This document shows, piece by piece, positions 40,993-48,809 of a stretch of 64,000 nucleotides of DNA. A program made the position numbers and the translations under genes. The DNA comes from Verticiella sediminum (GTDB lineage Bacteria; Pseudomonadota; Gammaproteobacteria; Burkholderiales; Burkholderiaceae_B). A model generated the notes under the pieces. The model saw only the letters and a list, made by a program, of their open reading frames with translations, was not told where the DNA came from and ran no database searches. Location of the stretch: assembly GCF_007558815.1 (NCBI RefSeq), contig NZ_VLTJ01000020.1, positions 159,060 through 223,059 on the forward strand, written 5' to 3'. Within the stretch, counting starts at the first letter, position 1. The number at the start of each line of letters is the position of its first letter.

Positions 40993-41488
40993 GGCCGTGC
41001 GCGGCCGCGAGCGCGCGCAGGCAGGCCGCTGCGTCGCCTGGCACGAGCCGCACGCTGCAGGCGATCATCAGGTTCAGGCCGAGGCCGAAGTTCTCCACGG
41101 TGTAGCCCTGGCCGTCGGTATAGACCATACCGGCCTCGGCGCGCTGGCCGGTGACCCGGGAGACGATATCGCCGGCCGCTTCGGCGTAGGCCCAGACCGG
41201 CTTGCCGAGCGCGACGGCGTAGCCCACTTCGAACACCGTGCCGGAATCGGGTTCGTGGCCGCGGAACGGGTTCAGGTTCGCGGCCACCGCATCGCAGCGC
41301 CGGATCAGGTCGAGGTTCGCCTCGCAGATCGCGCGGGCCGCCTCGGCGCTGCGCAGATCCCGAGCAATCTCGTTGTCCAGGGGATACCAGCCCTGCATGC
41401 CGAGTTCGGCGCACAAGGCCTTCAGGCGTTCGCCATGGGCCACCGCGTCGGGGCGGAACACGTCGAAACCCGCCAGATAGATGCGCAT
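40979..41488 (-). CDS. Nucleoside 2-deoxyribosyltransferase family protein
   Basis: A 169-residue Rossmann-like protein of the nucleoside 2-deoxyribosyltransferase family, which exchanges bases on deoxynucleosides or hydrolyses deoxynucleotides. Recognisable parts are the start MRIYLAGFDVF, RRCDAVAANLNPFRG and the active-site segment PDSGTVFEVGYAVALGKPV with the catalytic glutamate in FEVGYA. The start at 41488 begins the conserved strand; the frame continues upstream without family sequence. GGAGCAGG lies upstream as a loose SD. Its stop lies inside the 3' end of the convergent Bug gene. Whether it is a transferase, DNPH1-like hydrolase or toxin-like protein is open. Confidence 0.85.
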   Translation of the reverse strand: MRIYLAGFDVFRPDAVAHGERLKALCAELGMQGWYPLDNEIARDLRSAEAARAICEANLDLIRRCDAVAANLNPFRGHEPDSGTVFEVGYAVALGKPVWAYAEAAGDIVSRVTGQRAEAGMVYTDGQGYTVENFGLGLNLMIACSVRLVPGDAAACLRALAAAHGLTAP

Positions 41489-41564
41489 CCTGCCTGCTCC
41501 GAGAAAAAGCGGATCCGGGGCGCTTGCAAGCGCCAAGCTCGAATGGCTGGCGCCTGGGCCGCGG

Positions 41565-41990
41565 TCAGTCGAGCAGACGCGCCTCCATCGTGATGTTGGC
41601 GTTGAACAGGCGCGATACCGGGCAGCCTTCCTTGGCCGCGCGCGCCGCCTGCTGGAAGTTCTCCTGCGTCGCGCCCGGCACCTTGGCGCTGACCTGCAGA
41701 TGCACGTCGGTGATCACGAAACCGGACGAGTCCTTGTCCAGCGTGACCGTGGCCTGGGTCTCGATGCGCTCGGGCGTGAGCTTGGCCTCGCCGAGCTGGT
41801 TGGCGAGCGCCATCGAAAAGCAGCCGGCATGCGCCGCGCCGAGCAACTCCTCGGGGTTGGTGCCCTTGCCCTCGCCGAAGCGCGAGTTGAACCCATACGC
41901 CGCATCCTTGAGCACACCGGTCTCGGTGGATACCGAACCTGCACCGTCCTTGATGCCGCCCTGCCAGACGGCCGAACCTGATTTCTTCAT
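41565..41990 (-). CDS. osmC: OsmC-family peroxiredoxin
   Basis: A 141-residue thiol peroxidase of the OsmC/Ohr superfamily, reducing organic hydroperoxides with two reactive cysteines, C57 (HAGCFSMAL) and C123 (EGCPVSRLFN); these are two residues earlier than the pair in E. coli OsmC. The sequence starts KKSGSAVWQGGIKDGAG, typical of the OsmC rather than the Ohr branch. The ATG at 41990 has GGAGG five bases upstream. It stands alone between the deoxyribosyltransferase and the Mrp operon. Cytoplasmic; usually induced by osmotic or stationary-phase stress, though no control site was found here. Confidence 0.94.
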   Translation of the reverse strand: MKKSGSAVWQGGIKDGAGSVSTETGVLKDAAYGFNSRFGEGKGTNPEELLGAAHAGCFSMALANQLGEAKLTPERIETQATVTLDKDSSGFVITDVHLQVSAKVPGATQENFQQAARAAKEGCPVSRLFNANITMEARLLD

Positions 41991-42198
41991 CTGAGCCTCC
42001 GTGATTTGCTTGCGCGCGCCGCCGGCGTGCGCAAGCGCCTCGCCGCGGCGATTCGGGGTGCCTGTGCCCCGGAACGTTCAGGCTGCGCCGCAACGGCGGC
42101 GGCGCCAGCGCCGCTGCGCCGGCACGGGCGGCAGAACGGGCTGCAAGCGCCATGCCAGAGCAGCGCGGGAGCCCGGGCAGGTTCGCCCTCGCCCGTGA

Positions 42199-42627
42199 TC
42201 AGGACGAGGCCGACCCGGGCTCGGCGACGCGGGGCCGGATCGACGCCTCGCCGTGGTCGGGCCCGGTATCCTCGACGTTGGTCTCGCCCTCGGGCGAATC
42301 CTCGAGCCCCGGCCGCGCGCGCCGATCCCGTCCCAGCGCGGCGCGCACCAGCAGGATCGACGTCACGGGGGCGGTGATGACGATGAACAGGCCGATCATC
42401 AGCTCGTGCACCACCGGACGCCCGGTGAGCAAGGTGAAGAACAGCATCGACGCGGCCACCGTACACCACGTCCCCAGCGTATTGCCGAGCGCCGGCGAGT
42501 GGATGCGCTGAAAGAAATTGGCCAGCCGCAGCAGACCGAACGCGCCGATCAGGGCCAGCGTCGAGCCGCACAGCAGCAGGAGCGCGACCACGCACTGCGC
42601 CCAGAAGGGAATGCTGTCCGGGCTCAT
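42199..42627 (-). CDS. mrpG: Mrp antiporter subunit G
   Basis: A 142-residue small subunit of the Mrp (Mnh/Pha) cation/proton antiporter with three hydrophobic helices (VVALLLLCGSTLALIGAFG, TVAASMLFFTLL, MIGLFIVITAPVTSILL) and the family segment LRLANFFQRIHSPALGNTLG. The C-terminal 40 residues are acidic and variable. The ATG at 42627 is preceded by AGGAGG with eight bases spacing, so it can initiate independently although it also overlaps the stop of a repeat-derived reading frame (ATGA). It is the last gene of the operon. Normally mrpG follows mrpF closely; here 241 bp of tandem repeats lie between them. Confidence 0.93.
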   Translation of the reverse strand: MSPDSIPFWAQCVVALLLLCGSTLALIGAFGLLRLANFFQRIHSPALGNTLGTWCTVAASMLFFTLLTGRPVVHELMIGLFIVITAPVTSILLVRAALGRDRRARPGLEDSPEGETNVEDTGPDHGEASIRPRVAEPGSASS

Positions 42628-42872
42628 GGGTGTAGCCTCCTGTCGCTGCGCGACATCCTCCCCGCGGGAGGGATCGCGCCGCCTTCGGGCGGCCGGGCGG
42701 CGGCGTGGGCCGGTTTACCCTCCGGTCGCTGCGCGACCACCTCCCCGCGGGAGGGAGCGCCGCCTTCGGGCGGCCGGGCGGCGGCGCTCATGGATGTGCC
42801 CTCCGGTCGCTGCGCGACCACCTCCCCGCGGGAGGACGCGCCGCCTTCGGGCGGCCGGGCGGCGGCGCTCAT
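42624..42872 (-). repeat. Three-copy tandem repeat between mrpF and mrpG, open as an 82-codon frame
   Basis: Three copies of an approximately 61-bp GC-rich core (42643-42705, 42726-42786, 42807-42867) recur with periods of 83 and 81 bases. Each core has two dyads, one built on CCTCCCCGCGGGAGG and one on CCGCCTTCGGGCGG. Read on the minus strand, a frame begins at ATG 42872, overlapping the mrpF stop, and ends at a TGA overlapping the mrpG ATG; it encodes two near-identical 27-residue units beginning MSAAARPPEGGA and a third partial unit that changes frame. The second unit also carries its own GGAGG and ATG (42791), like the mrpG start region. Translation is possible but the peptide has no recognised function. 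Confidence 0.8.
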
Positions 42873-43147
42873 TCGATCACCTCGCCGCGCAGCAGGAACT
42901 TGGCCATCGCGACCGAGCCGGCCAGGCCGAACAGCGCGATCAGCAGCGCCACTTCGAAATAGAGATGGTGGCCGAAGCGGATGCCCAGGATCAGCAGCAT
43001 CAGCATGCCGCTCACGTACAGGCAGTCGAGCGCGACCACCCGATCCTGCGCAGTGGGCCCCTTCAGCAGCCGGATCGCGGCGCACAGCACGGCGAGGGCG
43101 AGCAGGAACAGCGAAACCGCGATGGCTATGGACAGGACGGGAATCAT
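42869..43147 (-). CDS. mrpF: Mrp antiporter subunit F
   Basis: A 92-residue three-helix membrane subunit of the Mrp antiporter. The family core GPTAQDRVVALDCLYVSGM is clear, with the conserved aspartate in the membrane-adjacent QDRVVALD segment, followed by LILGIRFGHHLYFEVALLIAL. The ATG at 43147 overlaps the mrpE stop (ATGA). Its TGA overlaps the ATG of the repeat-derived frame downstream. MrpF packs with MrpE and MrpG in the assembled complex. Length is normal for the family. Confidence 0.95.
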   Translation of the reverse strand: MIPVLSIAIAVSLFLLALAVLCAAIRLLKGPTAQDRVVALDCLYVSGMLMLLILGIRFGHHLYFEVALLIALFGLAGSVAMAKFLLRGEVIE

Positions 43148-43635
43148 TCGAAAATCTCCATCAGCAGTTTTTCGTAGCGGTTCTTGACGATGTCCACCCA
43201 CTCGCCCTCGTCCTGCAGGTCGAGCACGTGGATCGTCAGCACGTTCGTTTCTTCGTTCAGGCCCGCCCAGACCGTGCCCGGGCAGGCGGTCAGGATGCTC
43301 GCCAGCGCGGCCAAGCCGTGGGAGTCATGCATGTCCAGGGGGATCTTCATGAAGCCCGAACGCTGCCGGCGCTCGGGCTTGCCCAGCACCACCCCGGCCA
43401 CCGCGATGTTGGACGTCACGATGTCCACGGCCACGCGGCCGACCAGGCGCACCAGGGCGAGCGGCGCGCGCACCCGCACCGGCGTGGGGCGCAGCTTGCG
43501 CGTCGCGTAGGGCCCGTACCACGCGAGCAGAGCGCCCAGCAGGATGTGGCCCAGCGACAGGCTTTGATTGAGCAGCAGCCACAGCGCGAGCAGGAACAGC
43601 GAGAGCAGGGGCGAAGGGAACCAACGCTTGAGCAT
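43144..43635 (-). CDS. mrpE: Mrp antiporter subunit E
   Basis: A 163-residue subunit with two N-terminal hydrophobic helices (LLSLFLLALWLLLNQSL, LLGALLAWYG) and a cytoplasmic part carrying DIVTSNIAVAGVVLG and SILTACPGTVWAGLNEE, typical of MrpE. GGAGGA lies inside the mrpD 3' end, about seven bases before the ATG at 43635; the mrpD stop is three bases downstream of that SD region, so coupling is likely. Needed for complex stability and activity in characterised systems. Ends with ATGA overlap to mrpF. Confidence 0.94.
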   Translation of the reverse strand: MLKRWFPSPLLSLFLLALWLLLNQSLSLGHILLGALLAWYGPYATRKLRPTPVRVRAPLALVRLVGRVAVDIVTSNIAVAGVVLGKPERRQRSGFMKIPLDMHDSHGLAALASILTACPGTVWAGLNEETNVLTIHVLDLQDEGEWVDIVKNRYEKLLMEIFE

Positions 43636-43638
43636 GGC

Positions 43639-45279
43639 TCATTCCTCCAGGGCCGAGGGAGACGGAACGCGCGGCGTCAGCAGCACGCCCCGGCTGTAGT
43701 CGGTGGGCGCGAACAGCGCGGTGGCGGCGGACTCCATGTAGCGCATGGTCGGGCCGGCGGCCACGGTCATCGCCACGCACAGGCCCAGCAGGAGCGCGAT
43801 CGGGCCGACTTCGATGACGCGCAGGCGCGGCAGGGTGCGGTCGGCGGGCGCCCAGAATGCGCGCACGCCGGCGCGCGACAGCGAAATCACCGCGGCCAGG
43901 CCGGAGACGATGACCAGGGCGATCATGCACCAGACCATGCCCTGCGTGACCCAGGGCGTCGCCGCGCCGGCCGGCTCGAGCACCGCGGACAGGATGGCGA
44001 ACTTGGCGAGAAAGCCCGAGAGCGGCGGCAGGCCCGCCATCAGCAGCGCGCAGGTGAAGAAGGCCAGCCCGAGGAAGGCCATGGCCATCGGGATCGCCAC
44101 GCCCACCTCGTCCACCTCGGCCGACTCGATCGCGCCCTCCGCCTGGAAGGCTTCCATGGTGAGCGCGAGCACGTTGGCGCCGAACACCCGCGTGCGCTCG
44201 ACCAGTTCGATGAGCAGGAAGAAGGCGGCCACAGCGAAGGTGGAACTGACCATGTAGAACAGCGCGCCCGCCGTGACCTCGATGCTGCCGAACCCCACCG
44301 CGGCGATGAGCGTGCCGGATGACACGATCAGGCTGAAGCAAGCGAGACGGTTGAACTCCTGCGAGGCGAGCAGGCCGATGCTGCCGAACGCCAGCGTGGC
44401 CAGGCCACCGTACACCAGCCACTGGCCGCCGAAATCCGGCGCCCCCTCGTAGCCCGGGTTGAACATCAGCAGCCACAGGCGCAGCACGGCATACACGCCG
44501 ACCTTGCTGAGGATCGCGAAGATCGCGGCCACCGGCGGGCTGGCCGCCGAGTAGGCGGGCGTGAGCCAGAAGTTGAGGGGCCACATCGCGCTCTTGGCCA
44601 GAAAGGCGATGGCCAGCACGCCGGCGCCGGCCTCGAGCAGCACGCGGTCGGCGCCGGCGATGTGCGGCACTTTGGCGGCGAGATCGGCCATGTTCAGGGT
44701 GCCGGTCACGCCGTAGATCATCGCCACCCCGACCAGGAACACCGAGGACGCCAGCAGGTTGATGACGATGTAGTGCATCCCCGACTTCACGCGCGGCCAG
44801 CCCGAGCCGTGCAGCACCAGCCCGTAGGAAGCGGCCAGCATGATCTCGAAGAACACGAACAGGTTGAAGACGTCGCCGGTCAGGAAGGCGCCGTTCACCC
44901 CCATCAGCATGAACTGGAACAGCGGATGGAAATGCACCCCGGCGCGGTCCCAGCGCGCCACCGCGAAGGTGAGCGAAGCCAGCGCCAGCACCGAGGTCAT
45001 GACCAGCATCAGCGCCGAGAGGCGGTCGGCGACCAGGCTAATGCCGAACGGCGCCGACCAGTTGGACACCAGGTAGACCGCGAGCGAATCCGGCCAGGTC
45101 TCGCCGGCGTTCAGGCGCCAGGCGAGCGTGACCGCGATGCCCAGCAGCACCAGCACGTTGGTCAGGCCCAGCGCGGCCTTGAGCGCGCGCCGGCGCTCGC
45201 TCAGCAACAGCATCGCGCCGCCCACCAGCAGGGGCAGCGCCACCATCAGCACCAGCAAATGATCCATCGGACTCGTCAT
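43639..45279 (-). CDS. mrpD: Mrp antiporter subunit D
   Basis: A 546-residue, roughly 14-helix membrane protein homologous to proton-pumping subunits of respiratory complex I (NuoL/M/N family). The conserved ion-path glutamate lies in NLFVFFEIMLAASYGL, and a conserved lysine segment in FLAKSAMWPLNFWL. The Mrp-specific C-terminal part ends GVLLTPRVPSPSALEE. Its ATG overlaps the mrpC stop (ATGA). With MrpA it forms the main ion pathways that exchange Na+ or K+ for H+. In the Pha-type naming this is phaD. Confidence 0.96.
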   Translation of the reverse strand: MTSPMDHLLVLMVALPLLVGGAMLLLSERRRALKAALGLTNVLVLLGIAVTLAWRLNAGETWPDSLAVYLVSNWSAPFGISLVADRLSALMLVMTSVLALASLTFAVARWDRAGVHFHPLFQFMLMGVNGAFLTGDVFNLFVFFEIMLAASYGLVLHGSGWPRVKSGMHYIVINLLASSVFLVGVAMIYGVTGTLNMADLAAKVPHIAGADRVLLEAGAGVLAIAFLAKSAMWPLNFWLTPAYSAASPPVAAIFAILSKVGVYAVLRLWLLMFNPGYEGAPDFGGQWLVYGGLATLAFGSIGLLASQEFNRLACFSLIVSSGTLIAAVGFGSIEVTAGALFYMVSSTFAVAAFFLLIELVERTRVFGANVLALTMEAFQAEGAIESAEVDEVGVAIPMAMAFLGLAFFTCALLMAGLPPLSGFLAKFAILSAVLEPAGAATPWVTQGMVWCMIALVIVSGLAAVISLSRAGVRAFWAPADRTLPRLRVIEVGPIALLLGLCVAMTVAAGPTMRYMESAATALFAPTDYSRGVLLTPRVPSPSALEE

Positions 45280-45620
45280 TCGTCCGGCTCCTTACCATCG
45301 ACGTGATCGGTCCCCGCCAGCCCGCGCGAGGCGAGCAGGACCACCAGAAACAGCGCGGTCATGGCGAAACCGATGACGATCGCGGTCAGCACCAGCGCCT
45401 GCGGCAGCGGATCGTCGTACTGCAGCAGGCTCGCGAAGCGGCCCGCTTCCTGGATGGGAGCCTGGTCGATCGACAGGCGGCCCATGGCGAAGATGAAAAG
45501 ATTGACTGCATAGGAAATGAAGGACAACCCTAGGATGACCTGGTATGTGCGCGGGCGCAGCAGCAGCCACACGCCCGCCCCGGTCAAGCCGCCGATGCCC
45601 AGTGCCAGAACGAGTTCCAT
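45276..45620 (-). CDS. mrpC: Mrp antiporter subunit C
   Basis: A 114-residue, three-helix subunit homologous to NuoK of complex I. Family segments are VILGLSFISYAVNLFIFAMG and DPLPQALVLTAIVIGFAMTA, the second carrying the highly conserved DPLPQALVLTAIVI stretch. The ATG at 45620 shares a base with the mrpA stop (TAATG), and its stop overlaps mrpD. The last residues (TDHVDGKEPDE) are acidic and hydrophilic, expected on the cytoplasmic side. Longer in-frame starts upstream lie in mrpA and are not used. Confidence 0.95.
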   Translation of the reverse strand: MELVLALGIGGLTGAGVWLLLRPRTYQVILGLSFISYAVNLFIFAMGRLSIDQAPIQEAGRFASLLQYDDPLPQALVLTAIVIGFAMTALFLVVLLASRGLAGTDHVDGKEPDE

Positions 45621-48526
45621 TACGCGCCTCCCGATTCTGCGGCGCCCTGCGTGACCGCCGCCGCGCGGTGGCTGCGCACCGACTGGTGGGCGATCGCCGT
45701 CAGGATGAGCACCGTGGACCCCACGACCACGCCGAACACGCCCAGGTCGAACGCCAGCGCGCTCGCGACGTGCACGTCGCCGACCAAGGGAATGTGGACA
45801 TAGGTCGAATGCGAGGTGAGGAACGGGAAGCCGACCACGAACGCGCCCAGGCCCGTGCACACCGCGAAGAGCAGGCCGACGCCGATCCAGCGCTGCGGCC
45901 GCATCTTCATGTGCTTCTCGACCCACAGGGTGCCGCCCACGATGTACTGCAGGATGATGGCGACGGCGGTCACCAGGCCGGCGACGAAGCCGCCGCCCGG
46001 CAGGTTGTGGCCGCGCAGCAGCAGGTAGATCGAGACCATGCCCAGGATCGGCAGCAGCAGGCGCACCAGCACGCCCGGCACACGCAGGTAGCCGTAGGCC
46101 TGGTCATCCGCGCCGAGGGTGTTCGGCACGTCCTTGGCCCGCGGGCCGCGCTGCTGGGTCGGCAGCTCCAGGCTTTCCGGCGCCGGCCGGAACCGGCGCA
46201 ACAGCGCATAGACGATCAGCCCGACGATGGCCACGACCACCAGTTCGCCCATGGTGTCGAAGCCGCGGAAGTCGACCAGGATCACATTGACGACGTTGGT
46301 GCCGCCGCCCTCGGGCTGCGCGCGCTCCAGGAAGTACGGCGAAATGCTCTGCGGGAAGCTGCGCGTCAGGATGGCGAACGCCGCCGCCGCCATGCCCCCG
46401 CCCACGGCGATGGCGAGGAACACGTCGCGCACCCGCCGGCTCGTGCGGCGTGCGCCCGGGCCGAGCTTCTCCTCGGCCCGCTTGAGCGGCGGCAGCCAGC
46501 GCAGGCCGAGCAGGATCAGGATCATGGTCACGACCTCGACCATAAGCTGGGTCAGCGCCAGGTCGGGCGCCGAGAACCAGACGAAGGTCACGCACGTGAC
46601 CAGGCCCGAGCCGCCCATCAGCATGAGCGCGGCCAGGCGGTGGTACTTGGCCTGCCAGGCCGCGCCGAACGCGCAGGCCAGGCCCGCGACCCACAGCAGC
46701 ACGAACGACAGGTCGACCGGCGTGAGCACCTTGGTGCCCAGCGTGAGGCCGTTGCCGATGAAGGGCGCGACCCCGGCCAGCAGCGCGAGCCCGACCACGA
46801 TGAAGAGCTGCGGCTGCAGGCGCTGGGTGCCGAACAGGCGCTCGAGCCGGTCGGCGGTGGCGCCCAGCGCGTTCAGCGTGGCCTCGAAGGTACTGCGCCC
46901 GTCGAGCCCGCCGATCAGCGGCACGCGCTCGAGGGTGCTGAACTGCAGGAAGCGGTGCAGCAGGAAGAAGATGGCGATGCCGCCGAGCAGCGCGATCAGG
47001 CTCATCACCAGCGGCAGGTTGAAGCCGTGCCACAGCGCCAGCGTGTACTGCGGCATCTGTGTCCCCACCACCGACAGCGCGGCGACGTCCAGCACGCCGC
47101 CCACGGTCATGCCCGGGATGATGCCGACCACCAGGCAGGCGAGCACCAGCAGCTCGATGGGAAAGCGCATCCAGCGCGGCGGTTCGTGCGGCGTGCGCGG
47201 CAGGTCGGTCGCCGGCGGGCCGAAGAACACGTCGAGGATGAAGCGCATGGAGTAGGCCACGCTGAACATGCCGGCCACCGTGGCCAGGAACGGCAGGCCG
47301 ATGCGCACGAACGCATTGCCCGTAACCAGGACGGTCTCGGTGAAGAACATCTCCTTGGAGATGAAGCCGTTGAGCAGCGGCACGCCGGCCATGGACGCGC
47401 TGGCGACCATGGCGAGCGTGGCGGTGATGGGCATGGCCCGGTACAGGCCGCTCAGGCGCCGGATGTCGCGGGTGCCGGTCTCGTGATCGATGATCCCGGC
47501 CGCCATGAAGAGCCCCGCCTTGAAGGTGGCGTGGTTCAGGATGTGGAAGATCGCGGCGACCGCGCCCAGGGGGCTGTTCAGGCCCAGCAGCAAGGTGATC
47601 AGGCCGAGGTGGCTGATGGTGGAATAGGCCAGCAGACCCTTCAGATCCTGCTGGAAGATCGCGGCGTAGGCGCCCATCAGCAGCGTGATCAGGCCCGCGG
47701 TGCCGACGATCCAGAACCAGGCGTCCGTACCCGCCAGCACCGGCCACAGGCGCACGAGCAGGAACACCCCTGCCTTGACCATGGTGGCCGAGTGCAGATA
47801 GGCGGACACCGGCGTGGGCGCGGCCATCGCGCGCGGCAGCCAGAAATGGAACGGGAACTGCGCGCTCTTGGTGAAGGCGCCGAGCAGGATCAGGATCAGG
47901 ATCGGGATGTACCACGGGTGCGCGCGCACCACGTCGCCGGCCGCCAGCACCACGTCCAGCTCGTAGCTGCCGACGACCCGCCCGAGCAGGAGCACGCCGG
48001 CGAGCAGGGCCAGGCCGCCGGTGCCCGTCACGATCAGCGCCATGCGCGCGCCGCGCCGCGCCTCCGCGTTGTGATGCCAATAGCCGATCAGCATGAAGGA
48101 GACGAGGCTGGTCATCTCCCAGAAGAGCACGAGCTGGATCAGATTGCCAGAGAGCACGAGCCCCAGCATGGCGCCCATGAAGGCGAGAAAGAAGCTGAAG
48201 AACCGCGGGACGGGGTCTTCCGGCGACATGTAGTAGCGCGCGTAGACCACCACCATCAGACCGACGGCCAGAATGATGACGGCAAACAGCCAGGCAAAGC
48301 CGTCCATGCGCAGCGAGAGGTTGAGCCCGATCTGGGGCAACCACGCATACTCGACCCTGACGATCTCGCCGGCGGCCACGGTCGGATAGAGGCCGCCGGC
48401 GAGGATGAGGCCGGCAAGAGCGATTGCCCCTGCCAACCATGCTTCTCGGTTGCGCGCGTTCGCCGGCAACATGCCGGCGACGACACTGCCGATGAATGGG
48501 AGCAGAACGATGGTAATTAACGACAT
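45620..48526 (-). CDS. mrpA: Mrp antiporter subunit A fused with MrpB domain
   Basis: A 968-residue membrane protein, first gene of the antiporter operon. Residues 1 to about 780 are MrpA, related to NuoL, with the conserved glutamate in LVLFWEMTSLVSFMLIG, the lysine segment GAFTKSAQFPFHFWLP, and a NuoJ-like region (APDLALTQLMVEVVTMILILLGLRWLP, given here as APDLALTQLMVEVVT and ILILLGLRW). The last 150 residues (LLLRGHNLPGGGFVAGL) are MrpB fused to the C-terminus, as in Gram-negative group 2 Mrp/Pha systems; no separate mrpB exists. The ATG at 48526 has no clear SD. A 7-bp inverted repeat lies upstream at 48669-48695. Confidence 0.95.
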   Translation of the reverse strand: MSLITIVLLPFIGSVVAGMLPANARNREAWLAGAIALAGLILAGGLYPTVAAGEIVRVEYAWLPQIGLNLSLRMDGFAWLFAVIILAVGLMVVVYARYYMSPEDPVPRFFSFFLAFMGAMLGLVLSGNLIQLVLFWEMTSLVSFMLIGYWHHNAEARRGARMALIVTGTGGLALLAGVLLLGRVVGSYELDVVLAAGDVVRAHPWYIPILILILLGAFTKSAQFPFHFWLPRAMAAPTPVSAYLHSATMVKAGVFLLVRLWPVLAGTDAWFWIVGTAGLITLLMGAYAAIFQQDLKGLLAYSTISHLGLITLLLGLNSPLGAVAAIFHILNHATFKAGLFMAAGIIDHETGTRDIRRLSGLYRAMPITATLAMVASASMAGVPLLNGFISKEMFFTETVLVTGNAFVRIGLPFLATVAGMFSVAYSMRFILDVFFGPPATDLPRTPHEPPRWMRFPIELLVLACLVVGIIPGMTVGGVLDVAALSVVGTQMPQYTLALWHGFNLPLVMSLIALLGGIAIFFLLHRFLQFSTLERVPLIGGLDGRSTFEATLNALGATADRLERLFGTQRLQPQLFIVVGLALLAGVAPFIGNGLTLGTKVLTPVDLSFVLLWVAGLACAFGAAWQAKYHRLAALMLMGGSGLVTCVTFVWFSAPDLALTQLMVEVVTMILILLGLRWLPPLKRAEEKLGPGARRTSRRVRDVFLAIAVGGGMAAAAFAILTRSFPQSISPYFLERAQPEGGGTNVVNVILVDFRGFDTMGELVVVAIVGLIVYALLRRFRPAPESLELPTQQRGPRAKDVPNTLGADDQAYGYLRVPGVLVRLLLPILGMVSIYLLLRGHNLPGGGFVAGLVTAVAIILQYIVGGTLWVEKHMKMRPQRWIGVGLLFAVCTGLGAFVVGFPFLTSHSTYVHIPLVGDVHVASALAFDLGVFGVVVGSTVLILTAIAHQSVRSHRAAAVTQGAAESGGA

Positions 48527-48668
48527 TTACGCAGCCCGGAGCGATGCTTGTCCCCGCGCGGCGAGCCGCGCAGAGTGGATTTTACCTGCAGGATATTCTG
48601 TTTTCCGTCGCAAAACTGGTATCTTCGACGAATATCTGCTGCGAAGTTCGGTTAACTTTCCAAAAAAG

Positions 48669-48695
48669 TTGCGCATGCACCAAAATAGTGCGCAA
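48669..48695. promoter_or_regulatory. Inverted repeat upstream of the Mrp operon
   Basis: TTGCGCA and TGCGCAA face each other across 13 bases in the 283-bp A+T-enriched spacer between mrpA and the GAF-PAS-EAL gene, about 145 bases upstream of the mrpA start. The same spacer (48560-48760) has several A/T runs and probably contains the mrp promoter, but no pair of hexamers with good spacing could be fixed. Candidate regulator site only. Confidence 0.4.
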
Positions 48696-48809
48696 AAATG
48701 CAAAGCCCGGTCGAACATGCGTGCCAACTGACAGCATGCCGCAAGCAAAATGACAGAATGGAAACCGAAGGTGACGAACGAAGCGCCGTCGCCCCGGCAG
48801 AGGCCGCGC

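Noticed and set aside
42643..42867. Tandem repeat considered as a CRISPR array
   Set aside because: Only three copies, the repeat core is longer than the spacers, spacers are not of uniform length, and no cas genes are present.
45545..48520. 991-codon plus-strand frame opposite mrpA
   Set aside because: Translation is rich in His, Gln, Asp and Arg with no domain; it is the complement of membrane-protein codons in a GC-rich gene.
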